A DNA stretch of 64,000 nucleotides from Dryococelus australis (taxonomy: Eukaryota; Arthropoda; Insecta; Phasmatodea; Phasmatidae), in assembly GCA_029891345.1 (NCBI GenBank), contig CM056999.1:26881418-26945417 (forward strand), written 5' to 3'. Both the position numbers and the translations under genes were made by a program. Shown piece by piece: positions 23,824-33,265 of the stretch; the first letter of the stretch is position 1, and the number at the start of each line of letters is the position of its first letter. The notes below the pieces were generated by a model. The model was not told where the DNA came from and did not search any database. It was given only the letters and a program-made list of their open reading frames with translations.

Positions 23824-23920
23824 GCATACCATAACTTTTGGAATGTGCACAATAATTTTGAAAGGTGGACCATAGCTTTCGGAACATTTACAATAATTTT
23901 GAAAAGCATACCATCATTTA
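23824..23920 (+). repeat. 41-bp tandem repeat, about 2.3 copies
   Basis: ACCATA/ACCATC recurs at 23,828, 23,869 and 23,910. Each is followed by GGAA, ACAATAATTTTGAAA and related text. Confidence 0.75.
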
Positions 23921-23964
23921 AGTACGAGTGTACCACAGTATACCATATTTTTTCATAGCATAAT

Positions 23965-24001
23965 ACATCTCAAGGTGCTTGCTGCGAGCACCTTGAGATG
24001 T
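23965..24001. other. Perfect 15-bp hairpin followed by T run
   Basis: ACATCTCAAGGTGCT (23,965-23,979) and its exact reverse complement (23,987-24,001) flank a 7-nt loop, then TTTTTAA. All 15 pairs match. Confidence 0.9.
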
Positions 24002-24338
24002 TTTTAAGGAACCCGTACATAATTCAATTATTTTTTTGACAACATTTGTGTTTATAGTACATAATTGAGGTATTATGAACAGGTTTAAATTGCAATCAAG
24101 CACCGATAGGCACAAGTGAACAACTTCAGTAGTTACTGTTCATTAAATACATAACACAATTGTATGATGCACCAAAATTTTTCATGTAATTCATTTATTA
24201 TCCCATTAATCACTTTTATGGTATATATTTCAGGTTCAATAATGCAGAAAGAGAGTTACGAGCGAGCATCGATAGGAACGTGCGACCAAATTAAGTAGTT
24301 ATTTTACATCCCACATATACCATAATTATCATGTACAC

Positions 24339-24395
24339 CAGTCGTGGCCAGCCCACGTATTTCGCGGGATACGCCGCCACGGGTGTATCAGATAA
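24339..24395 (+). mobile_element. Possible hAT-type terminus
   Basis: CAGTCGTGGCCAGCCCACG followed by TTTCGCGGG and GCCGCCACGG resembles hAT ends of the type that start CAG(G/T)G(C/G)TGGCCA. No partner end is visible. Confidence 0.25.
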
Positions 24396-24654
24396 TTACA
24401 ATATTTGTTTACCATTACAGTTATTTCCTTGAAGTTGCAAAATGAATTCGTTGCTCTTGCCCTTCTAGTACGCCCGTCAGGCAAGTCTCCTCAAGCTGAC
24501 AGGCTGCGTCACCTGTCTTGTGTTTTTACCTTCCGAGAGTTTAACCAGTACCTTGATTACAGCAGGAAAGTACGGGTAACTGTGTTCTATTCTGGTCAGA
24601 ATAACACAGGTTACTAGTCTAACCACAGTCTGTTCTTTCTTGTGTATATTGTTC

Positions 24655-25280
24655 TTAGTCATCCTTGGTGACACCCCGCAAAGAAGAGGCAGGGAACGGC
24701 AGATTTGAGGCTGGTTTGCTGAACTTAGAATAGGACTGCTGCCTGTCCCCTAAAAGTACGTGATTTAAGTCATCAAAACACAACCCATTAGACAGCCACC
24801 TATACCGTGGACCAGGCATGCAAAGGTACCTGGTGCGCATGTACAGTAGAGCCACGACCAATAGCAAAACACACGACGAAGAGCCCAGATCACCCTTGTC
24901 AGTTAACCCACTCTATCCACCGCGTATGAACCTGCAGGGAATATACACACTAGCTAGTGACATTGTTGCCTTCTGCCCCGTTGCGGACGTGAACTGCAGC
25001 ATCTCATCCCTGTTAAATGACGCTCACCCACAGGAGGGGAAGTAAGTGGAGCGACATGAAGGTAGCTGCTATCCTAGCTGAGAAGCAAGCACAGCTTAAA
25101 CAACCTGCCCCAGCCTTCAGCTACTTGAACCTCTTGGAACAAGCTCACGCCGCCCACCAACTGTTGAGGCCTCACCTCACAGTCCCCCCCCCCCCCCCCC
25201 CCCCCCCTTCTCTACACTCCATACCTTCTTGGTCCCCTAGTGAAAGCCAGCGGCTCTGCCAACAACCCACATCATAGCTC
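24655..25280 (+). other. Unrecognised coding-like frames crossing a poly(C) run
   Basis: A 75-codon frame (24,818-25,045) and an 86-codon frame (25,017-25,277) overlap. The second has a helical, alanine/glutamine-rich stretch (AAILAEKQAQLKQPAPAF, then LLEQAHAAHQLL), and its polyproline is simply the translation of a 24-C run. GGAA followed by GTAAGT at 25,039 would make a good splice donor. It may be decayed gag or an exon, and I recognise no family. Confidence 0.25.
25184..25207 (+). repeat. Poly(C) tract, 24 bases
   Basis: An uninterrupted run of 24 C. Confidence 0.95.
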
Positions 25281-26730
25281 AGCTGGACTTTGATACTGAG
25301 CCAACTGTTAGGCACAATTAAGCCAAGTGCCAGATTCTGCAGACCCCACCTAAGTTAGGTCTGCCCACCCAAGCCTGTCAGACTGACATAGCATTAACTA
25401 AAAACACCTAGTAATACACAGACATACTCCCGTCTCTAGACCGTCACACGTCAACCTAATGAACCTAAGTGTTCCGGTATTAATATAAACTGAATAACTC
25501 TGACAAAATGAGCCATTCCATCTTGCTAATAGCAAATATCAATGTGGTTTTAGTTCTGCAATGCTCAACTCCTCATGGCATAAGGGTTTTGGTTAGGGTA
25601 AAAGTACAGTTACTCAAAATGCTAACTGACTGGATTTGCAAATGATCAAACAATGAATTGTTAGTAAATTTGAAAGCATCCAGTATCAATGTGGGAGAGG
25701 ATGAGGATATTGATGCGCTTAGAGAGCAATTAGTTATTGTTGTTCGAGTAAATGAAAATGGAAATAGTAGCTTGCTGAGAGATGCTTCTGTGGGCTGTAG
25801 ATGAAAGTAAAGTTGATACAGAATTGTGTATTTCAGCACTGCAATAAATACTTATACTTAATTTCTATGATCACACTTGCTTTTGCAATTTGTGTGAAGT
25901 GGTTAGATTGAAGAGAATCTGCATTACACTGTGATAGTGATTTAATGAGTTTAACTCAACTGGATTGGGTGTCATATTAGAAATGGTGATACTTGTATTG
26001 GAACAAGGTGGTAATTGGAATGAGGTAAAAATAAGATTGTTTTAGGTGTTGCAGCCAAAAAGGGTAAAAAGTGAACTGGTAACTCGTGTAGTGTATTGAT
26101 TTCGAAAAAGAGAAGAGTGTATGTCTGAATTTATTCAAGATATTAATGAATGTGGAGTAGCTTTGGGTATTCAGTTATCAGAGAAAAACTTAATTCTTTA
26201 AATCTAGAAAATATGTTCTCTCTTATGAGACAGCAGTGTGCCTTTGTGCAAGTTCCATATTCCTTTCACGAGTTAAATTCTTGGACAATTAGAGTGGATA
26301 ACTTTAAATATGGGTGGACACAGAGTATGCATAGCAAGTTACTAATGACAGCAGTGTACAAGTAAATATTATGGTACTATTTGGTTTCAAAATTGCAAAA
26401 GTTTTTGGTCATGCCAAATTTGGTTTGTAAATTTGTCCTTGGGCTTAATTTTTTGGGGTAACGAGAGCAATTTTGTACTGTAAACTGACTCATGACGTAT
26501 TTCGCACTTAGAGGAAGCACAACTCGTCCCATCTAATTATGGCAAGCCATGTGGGCAAGTCTCCAGATAGTAATGAAGACAGAACACTGGGTACTCCCAG
26601 AAGTTAACATAGCCTCAATACTCCTTTAACCCCGTGCTCCTAACTTGTACTGTTCACCAGAATCTACAGAAAACCGCCACGTCAACGCCCTCCCAGAACC
26701 AGCTTTATTCTACTTCCCCGCGCCCGCTGA
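25281..26730. other. Nothing recognised
   Basis: Short open frames only. The plus-strand text around 25,660-25,800 reads like a charged protein (GEDEDIDALREQL) for about 40 codons but has no recognisable family. Confidence 0.3.
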
Positions 26731-27740
26731 CTGAGCAGCGCACTGTTGGAATTTGGTGCCGCAGGAGGAAGCGGGCCAATCGCAGAAGAGTCACTGTATA
26801 CTCGAGCGCCCTGAGTTCGGGGATTTTCACACTAGGTGCCGAGCGACAGGCAAGATAAACATCCATGGTCCATGGATGTGACGTCACAAGCCCCACCCCT
26901 AAGAGGTGGGGCCAAGCTCCCCCGCACCCCTCAGAGAGCTTAAGATCGTTGGAGATTACTATAAAAGGCGGAATCGACCAGGCGTCCAGAGTTACTCTGG
27001 TGGCTCGCTGGAGTCACTCACCCTCTCCTAGGCTGTGAAGGCTGGAGTCAACACCCACAGTGATAATAGTCTTGCTACGTCATCTAGGCTGTGAAGGCAG
27101 AGGGCATCCTGCACCTGCGCTGATAGTTGACCACAACCACAACAATGCCATCTCTCCAGAGGCTATGATCGCCAGAAGGACGTCACTTTTGCAGCATCTC
27201 CAATCTCCACTATGAGCACCTCATCACTTCATCCTAAACCATCCTAACCTCGTACCTTCCAGGTAACCTAAGGTCACGACGATGTGGTCCCTCAAGACAT
27301 CTCTTAAAGCCCTAGCCCGGTCAACTCTGCGAATCGAGTAGAGAATCCCATTTTCTATATTACTAGGTCCCTTCTGGTTCCCCCTCCCCACCCCCTTTTT
27401 TCCCCTGATATGTTATTATCCTTGGGCTAGAATCATCATAAATTAATCATTAAATTCACCAACCTATGTAACGTAGCATAATGTAATCAGGTAGCCTTCA
27501 CCTGACTTGTAACTATTGTATTATCTTCCGCAGTTAATTTTGTTTAATATTTTCTTTGGAGTAAATTATTCCATGGTAAAGTCTGTTACCGTAATTATTT
27601 GTATTAAAGCCACCAAACCATTGAATTTGCAATGACTTTTAATCCTAGCTGTAATCTATGTTGTGTCCCTTGTGATTTGAAATATACCAAAATTTATATT
27701 CTTCACTTTTCTGTGTGTACGTGAAATAACGCCAGTTACA
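26731..27740 (+). mobile_element. LTR-like unit A, plus strand
   Basis: The unit has a compact promoter (26,776-26,967), a GC-rich transcribed leader and an AT-rich end. It finishes GTTACA at 27,740, directly before CGCAACATCTAAATGG. The end and the following sequence align with unit B at 57.5-58.2 kb, whose LTR-like part ends TTAACAA before GCGACATCTATGG. Both units carry the stem-loop around GCCTTCACCTG (27,494-27,504; 57,960-57,970). CTAGGCTGTGAAGGC is repeated at 27,028 and 27,085. I read it as a 5' or solo LTR of a gypsy-type element. The left end is uncertain, and no direct-repeat partner was found nearby. Confidence 0.5.
26776..26967 (+). promoter_or_regulatory. LTR-type promoter: CCAAT, two palindromes, CRE, TATA
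   Basis: In order: CCAAT (26,776-26,780); a palindrome with 10-bp arms ACATCCATGG around a single base (26,859-26,879); a perfect CRE TGACGTCA (26,879-26,886); a hairpin with 8-bp arms GCCCCACC/GGTGGGGC and a 7-nt loop (26,890-26,912); CTCCCCCGCACCC; and TATAAAAG (26,960-26,967). Spacing of these elements is that of an RNA polymerase II core promoter. Confidence 0.55.
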
Positions 27741-29039
27741 CGCAACATCTAAATGGTAAATGCAAGAAAAACCGACTGGTATTCCGAGTTTTGCCAAGGT
27801 AATGCTCAGGGTGTTGCACTGGCTAATCTTCGGGGAGAGCCCTTATTAGGAACCCTCTACACCTTGGTACTACGGCTGCTCACGTGATCTGCTATATAAC
27901 CCTTCAGTCTAGTGAATGGCCAGATAAGGTTAAGCGGCAAGACACAGTGGGTCTAGTCGTATACCCAGACATACATTATAGGACCGCTAACTATACCCGG
28001 CTTCACGACATGTGCACATCTTTATTTGGCATTTATTTATTATTATTTCAGAGTTATGTTCTGTAGATCGGCCTCGTGCCGAAAAATTATAAATATGATG
28101 AAATGAACCAACTTTAACGGAACTTGAGACTCCTCAAGGAGGAGATAAATCACAACTCTATTTTTGAACCATAAATCACTGATTCATTATGTGCTCTACC
28201 AACAAAAACTCCCAGTAGACTACCATTTGAGTATCTAATTATACTACATCATAGAGTGGCACAGTCATATTAGGCATAGAACTCTCAGTACTCTCAGCAG
28301 AATGTACCGCCATTCCTCCAAGCCCTTCCTACACCTCACCAAGGAGCACGAGCACCACACCACCACAGCCAGAGTTGGCCGCTGTTCCTCAGCCGGCTGC
28401 CGCAGCACAGCTCATGGAACAGACAAGAGCTCCGCTGCCCATGAGACCACAGGTAACCCGTCAGCATGGTGTGTTGCGCAGTGTATCTAATTTTGTCCTA
28501 ACACGCAAAGCTGCGCATCCCACAATCTATGCTGCTTCTTTGTCCAAGAGGAAATAATCTCCCCAGGGCATGCTTTGTGACGCTTGCGTCCAAGCCTCTC
28601 GTACACGTACCTCTATAATAAAGTTAAAATTGTTCACTGGGGTGACTATCCCCAAGCCACCTACATCTAGTTCGCCACAAGATACCTCATGTCGTAATCT
28701 CCCCATGCAATGTTGAAAGTACCCACTGCCTCTCTAGCCTGGGACTTGTGTGCGACCCCTCAGGTGTCTCCGTAGATTAGTGCTTTGTTACTGGTGTACA
28801 AACCCTGTGAAATACACACATTGGCAAACTAGGTTTTATCCCTCATATCACCGACCTCAGCGGATAAGGTGCTCCACCAGCATTACAGGTAAAAGGAGAG
28901 GTTTCCCCTTGTACGGAGTGGCTTAAAAGTTTGATTCTTAAATCCACATGCTTCAAAACAAAAGGGGTTAACTTTTCAGTTTGCAAAAAATCACATCAAT
29001 CAGGTTGAAAGGGTGAAAGAGTAAGTAGTAGGGATGTAC
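27741..29039 (+). other. Possible element leader and an orphan Pro/Ala-rich frame
   Basis: 27,741-27,756 could be a primer-binding site. A frame of about 100 codons runs from 28,254 to a TAA ending at 28,557 and is Ser/Thr/Pro-rich, then PQPAAAAQLMEQTR and SNFVLTRKAAHPTIYAASL. It may be decayed gag of the element whose LTR is unit A (inference from position). No gag motif or zinc knuckle is visible. The rest, 28,560-29,039, holds nothing I recognise. Confidence 0.25.
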
Positions 29040-29089
29040 CGATGTCTAGGGGTGGGGTTGTCCACATCTCTAACCCCCATCCTTGATAA

Positions 29090-29652
29090 GCTGACTGTCA
29101 CTGGTGACTCATGAACTGAGTGCCATTGACAGTCAGTATGGCTTTCGGGTATCCCCATTATGCGAATATCTCAGTTTCCATTTTCCGCATGATCGGGGTA
29201 GTTTTCTGGCTGAAACATTGGTCTGTAACTACTAGCAAGTAGCCGTTCCCCTTTGTGCTCCAGGGATACAGTCCCTTTAGATCGGCTGCTATGTGAGTCC
29301 ACGCCGTCTTAGGTCTCCTCGGTCATGCCATAAATGGAGGATCTGGGTACGCTTTGCAGCAGCAGCATGTGACGCAGTTGCTTACGTATTGTCGGACATT
29401 GTGGCTTATTCCGTCCCAGCTGTAATGGATACCGATGTCCAGCAGGGTCTCTCTTGTACCCAGGTGTCCAGCTTGAGGATGATCGTGGTGGTGTCTGCAT
29501 ATATCAACACGTAGATGTTGCGGGACCCATATTTTCCACCAGGCGCTGGGTTGTCCGCTACGCGTCCATTCGACATCATCCCTTAACTCGAACCTTTGCA
29601 GTTGCTCTCGTAGAATGCGGCGAATGTCAGGGTCCTCCTGCTGGCTCATCAT
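29090..29652 (-). pseudogene. Gypsy integrase, zinc-binding and core domains
   Basis: The N-terminal part shows the H-H-C-C zinc-binding region (HHHDHPQAGHLGTRETLL, then YVSNCVTC). After a TGA the core reads TAWTHIAADLKGLYPWSTKG, with the first catalytic aspartate, then NGYLLVVTD, and then WGYPKAILTVNGTQF after a further stop. In that second motif (normally S-D-N-G-T-Q-F) the aspartate is valine, so the catalytic triad is broken. Text downstream of the core is barely recognisable and no C-terminal domain remains. Confidence 0.9.
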
Positions 29653-29777
29653 GATCTAGTGACATGTTATTTGTAGCTGGAGGAGACGGATTTGTTCTTC
29701 CGAACTTCATACCACCTTAGGGGGAGGGGAAATCTTTTCCCCTTCTTCCTCTTCAGCTTTCTTGCCCTCTTCCAGTA

Positions 29778-30335
29778 TCTGGAGACAGGGCAGAGCGTCT
29801 GGCAAGTCATTTGTTTTACCTGGGCAATGCTGTACCTCAAAATCGAACTCGGTAAGAAACATATCCCACCGTCCGAGTTTGGCTTTGGCATTCCATGACT
29901 CGTGTTAGCCACTGGAGGGCTTTTGAGCTGGTATGCAGAACGAAGTGTTGCCCTTCGAGGTAATATCGGTATTTCCTTACTTCTCAGATAACTGCCAGAC
30001 ACTCCTGTTCATTAATGTAATAGCGCTGCTTGGTTGCGTTCAGCCGGGTTGAGGCATACACTATCACATGTGGATAGCCGTCTGTGTCTTGCTGGTATTA
30101 TACAGCTCCTAGACCGTTCTGACACGCGTCTGTTTGTAGAATCAGAGGTTGATCTCCTTGGGGTTGATGGAGTTGTATATTTTTTAAGCTGCCCTTCAAA
30201 TTTTTGAATGCCTGTTGTTGTTCCTGTCCCCATCGCCATCGGGTCTCCTTCTCGAGGAGCAGGTGAAGTGGTGCCATGTGGTGTGCGATGTTTGGTACAA
30301 AGTCTCTTAGCCAGTTGCGCAAACCCAGGTACCTT
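29778..30335 (-). pseudogene. Gypsy connection and RNase H domain
   Basis: After the reverse transcriptase stop, the same frame resumes with LRNWLRDFVPNIAHHMAPL and WGQEQQQAFKNLK. RNase H follows: LILQTDACQNGLGAV with its first aspartate, a TAA, YASTRLNATKQRYYINEQE with its glutamate, and HTSSKALQWLTRV, where the usual TDHKAL has lost its aspartate. A frameshift follows near 29,895. The shifted frame then gives AKLGRWDMFLTEFDFEV and HCPGKTNDLPDAL, the conserved end of the domain. The domain would not be functional. Confidence 0.9.
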
Positions 30336-30379
30336 CGTAGCTGCCTTTTGTTAGTCTGTTCTTCTGCTTCTTTGATGTC

Positions 30380-30958
30380 TCATATTGAACTTTGTTGTGG
30401 AAACTTTCCCTCAGGGGAAACTACATGGCCTAAGTAATCAATCAATGACTTGCCGAAATAGCTCTTTGATAGCTTGCAGGTCATTCCATATAGTTCCAGT
30501 CTTTCGAGAACTCGCTGTAAGTGTCCGAGGTGCTCCTCCCAGGTATTTGAATAAATGATCAAATCATCAAAGTATGCAAAGCAGAACTCTCCTATGTATC
30601 CCGTCAGTACCTCTGTTGACATGAAGCGTTGGAATGTGGCCGGGGCGTTTTTCAACCCGAAAGGCATTACCCTGAATTGTAGGGTTTTGCCCTCAGATGT
30701 CATGAATGCTGTGTACTTCTGGCTGTCTAGAAGTACCGTAATTTGCCAGTACCCGGACTCCATATCCAGGGTACTAAAAATCTTGGCCTTGTAAATGTCT
30801 CGCAGGGTATAAGTCAGATCATTAGCAGGGGGAGAGATAGGGTGCGTCACTTCATTCAAGGCTTTGTAATTTATGCAAAATCTGAGTTTGCCACCTTTTT
30901 TTGTAATTAGGACCACGTGGGAGTTGTAATGGGAATTAGAAGGTTCTACAATCTTCTG
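30380..30958 (-). pseudogene. Gypsy reverse transcriptase, truncated
   Basis: The frame opens in the middle of the domain at IVEPSNSHYNSHVVLITKK, which matches the conserved IEPSxSPxxSPVVLV stretch. It continues GGKLRFCINYKALNEVT, FSTLDMESGYWQI (catalytic aspartate present), TLQFRVMPFGLKNAPATFQ, FAYFDDLIIYSN (intact Y-x-D-D), KSLIDYLGHVVSPEG and then a TGA. The fingers part upstream of IVEPS is missing. The long unbroken frame of about 190 codons makes this the best preserved coding stretch in the window. It copied element RNA into DNA in the ancestral element. Confidence 0.93.
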
Positions 30959-30960
30959 GT

Positions 30961-32402
30961 TTTTTGGTTAGCTTCACTTTTGCCAAAATTATTTAATCGC
31001 CATTTTCATAAGTGTTTTGGGAAGTATTAGGGCCATGTTGTAGCCTTTAGGTTGCTAAGTCAAGATTGTGGGAGCGACTGAAGATGTTGTCCACGTAGCA
31101 ACCAAATTGCGCCAGTCTGTGATCTGGCCTCGGCAGGTCATTTATGTATATATATTAAATAACACTGAACATAGATACTGCCTTGGGGGACCGCTGCACA
31201 AATTGTTTTTGCTCCCAATTTAGCACCCTCACATGCAACACTAAAAGTTCTGTGCGATAAATAGCTGCTCATCAATTTGATGTAGCAGTCAGGGAGCAAT
31301 ATTGTGTGTAATTTATATATTAGGCCTGTGTGATATACACGATCAAAGGCTTTTTCAATGTCAAGGAATACTATAACAACATAGTCTTTGAAGTTAAAAG
31401 CATTCGTAATGTATTATGTAACTCGTACAAGCTGGTGTGTTGTTAAGTGTTTCGATCGAAAGCCAAATTGCTCCTGTTTTAGTAAATTATTACTTTCCAG
31501 GTGGGAGTTAATCCACCTTAATAAAATATATTTAACCACTTTTGATAGAGTTGTAAGTAGGCTGATTGGCCTATAGTTTTGTGGTAGTTTCTTGTCTTTT
31601 CCTGGTTTGTGAAAAACAATTACATTCTCTGCTTTCCATATGGTCAGAAAATATTCAAACTTAAGCATGCGTTTACACAGTGTGCTAAGTGCTCAATAGC
31701 TAGGTCAGGGAGTTTCTTTAATACAATCGCTTGTATTCCATCCTCGCCAGGGGCCTTTTTTGGCTTCATATTGCCAATGGCAAGCTTAATTTCTTGCGAT
31801 TGTATAAGCTGTGGTTCATGCTCTGTGGGCTGCCATTTAATATTTAGTTCCTGGAGAATTTGGGCAGTGAAATTTCTATCACTGGGTTCCTAATTTGGCT
31901 GGAAAGTGTCTTCCAGTGCATTGGCGAAAGCCTGTGCTTTCGCTTCAGGAGTGAATACTATGCCAGTGTTCTTGGTTAATGGTGGAGCTTTATCAGTTTT
32001 GTTTTAAAGTGCTCGGTTAGCCCCCACAGATGGTTCGTGTTTGTATTTAATTTGCCATTTTCGCATCCCAAACACTAGCCCTCTAGAGGGCAACTTCGTC
32101 CGAGATCACTGCCATGCAGCTCATTAATGTGGGCCTTAATTCTGCGGTGTGTGACTTGGTGCTTTAAGTGATTTTTGTGCGTGATAATATCCCGTATATA
32201 TTGTGGGAAAGTTTCTAGTTTTGTTGTGATTTTTCTCTCGAATGTGCTGTGCCATGCCTTTTTGAATTGTTTCAGTAAGGAATGAGACTGCTTTGTCAAT
32301 CAGTGCGGTTTTTGTTATAGATTCTGCATTGAATTGAGGTAAATTATTGCAGGCTAATTCGCATGGGAAAAGTCTTAATTTTTCAAGGGTCAGTGTTTTC
32401 AA
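30961..32402 (-). pseudogene. LINE ORF2 linker and reverse transcriptase
   Basis: The linker between endonuclease and reverse transcriptase is spread over two frames (32,402-32,075). The reverse transcriptase then shows NMKPKKAPGEDGIQAIVLKK, WKAENVIVFHKPGKDKKLPQ followed by NYRPISLL, then EQFGFRSKHLTTHQL, AVPQGS and a frameshifted LFNIYI-NDLPRP. The catalytic motif reads FGCYVDN, so the second aspartate of A-D-D is asparagine. The last recognisable text is KWRLNNFGKSEANQ, ending at about 30,961. Frameshifts and stops are frequent between 31,700 and 30,960. Confidence 0.9.
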
Positions 32403-32604
32403 TATTTAGTGAATGGAAATTAATATGTACTGGTAAATGATCCAAAGAAAGATCCTTCTCAACCCTGAAGTCGAACCCAGTTAAAATTGTTTATTTATTA
32501 CAATATCAAGCACCTCAGGGTGTTGATTTCTTTGTGTCGAGTTATATGTCGACTCATGTGGTGCCATTACTTGTTATTTCGGTTGGTTTGGTGCCTTTTT
32601 AATA

Positions 32605-33065
32605 TTACACCATTTGCTGTTCTAGTTCGCAAATGCCAATAAGGATGTTTGACATTGTGTCCCTGATGGCAACTATAACTATTATTAATGTAGGCCCTAC
32701 ATTAATAATTAATGTATCAAGGTATGCTACTGTGAGAGTGTGCCGTGATGCGGCATAAATTGACAGCAGTTTGGTTTTTCGTTGGCCTAATTTAAGTTGT
32801 ATTCCCACTGCTTCCAGTGTGAGAAAATCTGGAAGTGACATTTCATGATGGGCAATTGAATGGTGAATAAAAATAGCAACTCCACCACCTCTGCCTACAT
32901 CCTGCACTCTGTCCCACCTGTATATGTCATAGCCTGGGATAGAGAATCGATCATTTGGTTTTAAATGTGTCTTGTTTACTGCTGCAATTTTTATTTTTTT
33001 ACGAAACAAGTAATCAATAATTTTGTCCTTTTTATTAATTAGGCTGTGCGCATTCCAGTAGAAAA
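32605..33065 (-). pseudogene. LINE ORF2 endonuclease domain (APE type)
   Basis: The frame reads FYWNAHSLINKKDKIIDYL, then AAVNKTHLKPNDRFSIPGYD, GGGVAIFIHHSIAHHE, LEAVGIQL and LDTLI. This is the order of the APE-like endonuclease of Jockey elements, which nicks target DNA. The catalytic glutamate of the N-E-T-H-L motif is lysine here (NKTH), and the G-D-x-N-A motif after the GPTLII stretch has been lost (VIVAI in its place). The domain is dead. A 29-nt palindrome (32,681-32,709) lies in the same codons. Confidence 0.9.
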
Positions 33066-33265
33066 TTGTGTGTATATGTGAGTCAGAATTATTTTATGTA
33101 GCTGTATTACAATTTTGTGGAAGCATAGTCAATATTCTTAACCATCTTCAGGTGAAGCGTGATTATTTGTGCAATTTTATGTTCCTGAGAGAGGCCAGGG
33201 TAATGAGTTTCACTAGAGACATTAATTTCTTTACAATTTTGGCCTGTAAAGGTGCAGGTGCTGCC

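Larger units (their letters stand above)
29040..30958 (-). mobile_element. Ty3/gypsy retrotransposon pol fragment, 5'-truncated
   Basis: Reverse transcriptase, RNase H and integrase domains follow in the usual gypsy order on the minus strand. LTRs, gag, protease and the first part of reverse transcriptase are absent. The 5' edge is a junction at about 30,958-30,961 with the Jockey-like LINE. The 3' edge fades at about 29,040, just after the integrase core. Multiple stops and frameshifts make it inactive. Confidence 0.9.

Noticed and set aside
29309..29500. Overlapping frames inside the gypsy integrase
   Set aside because: They are shadows of the H-H-C-C integrase frame.
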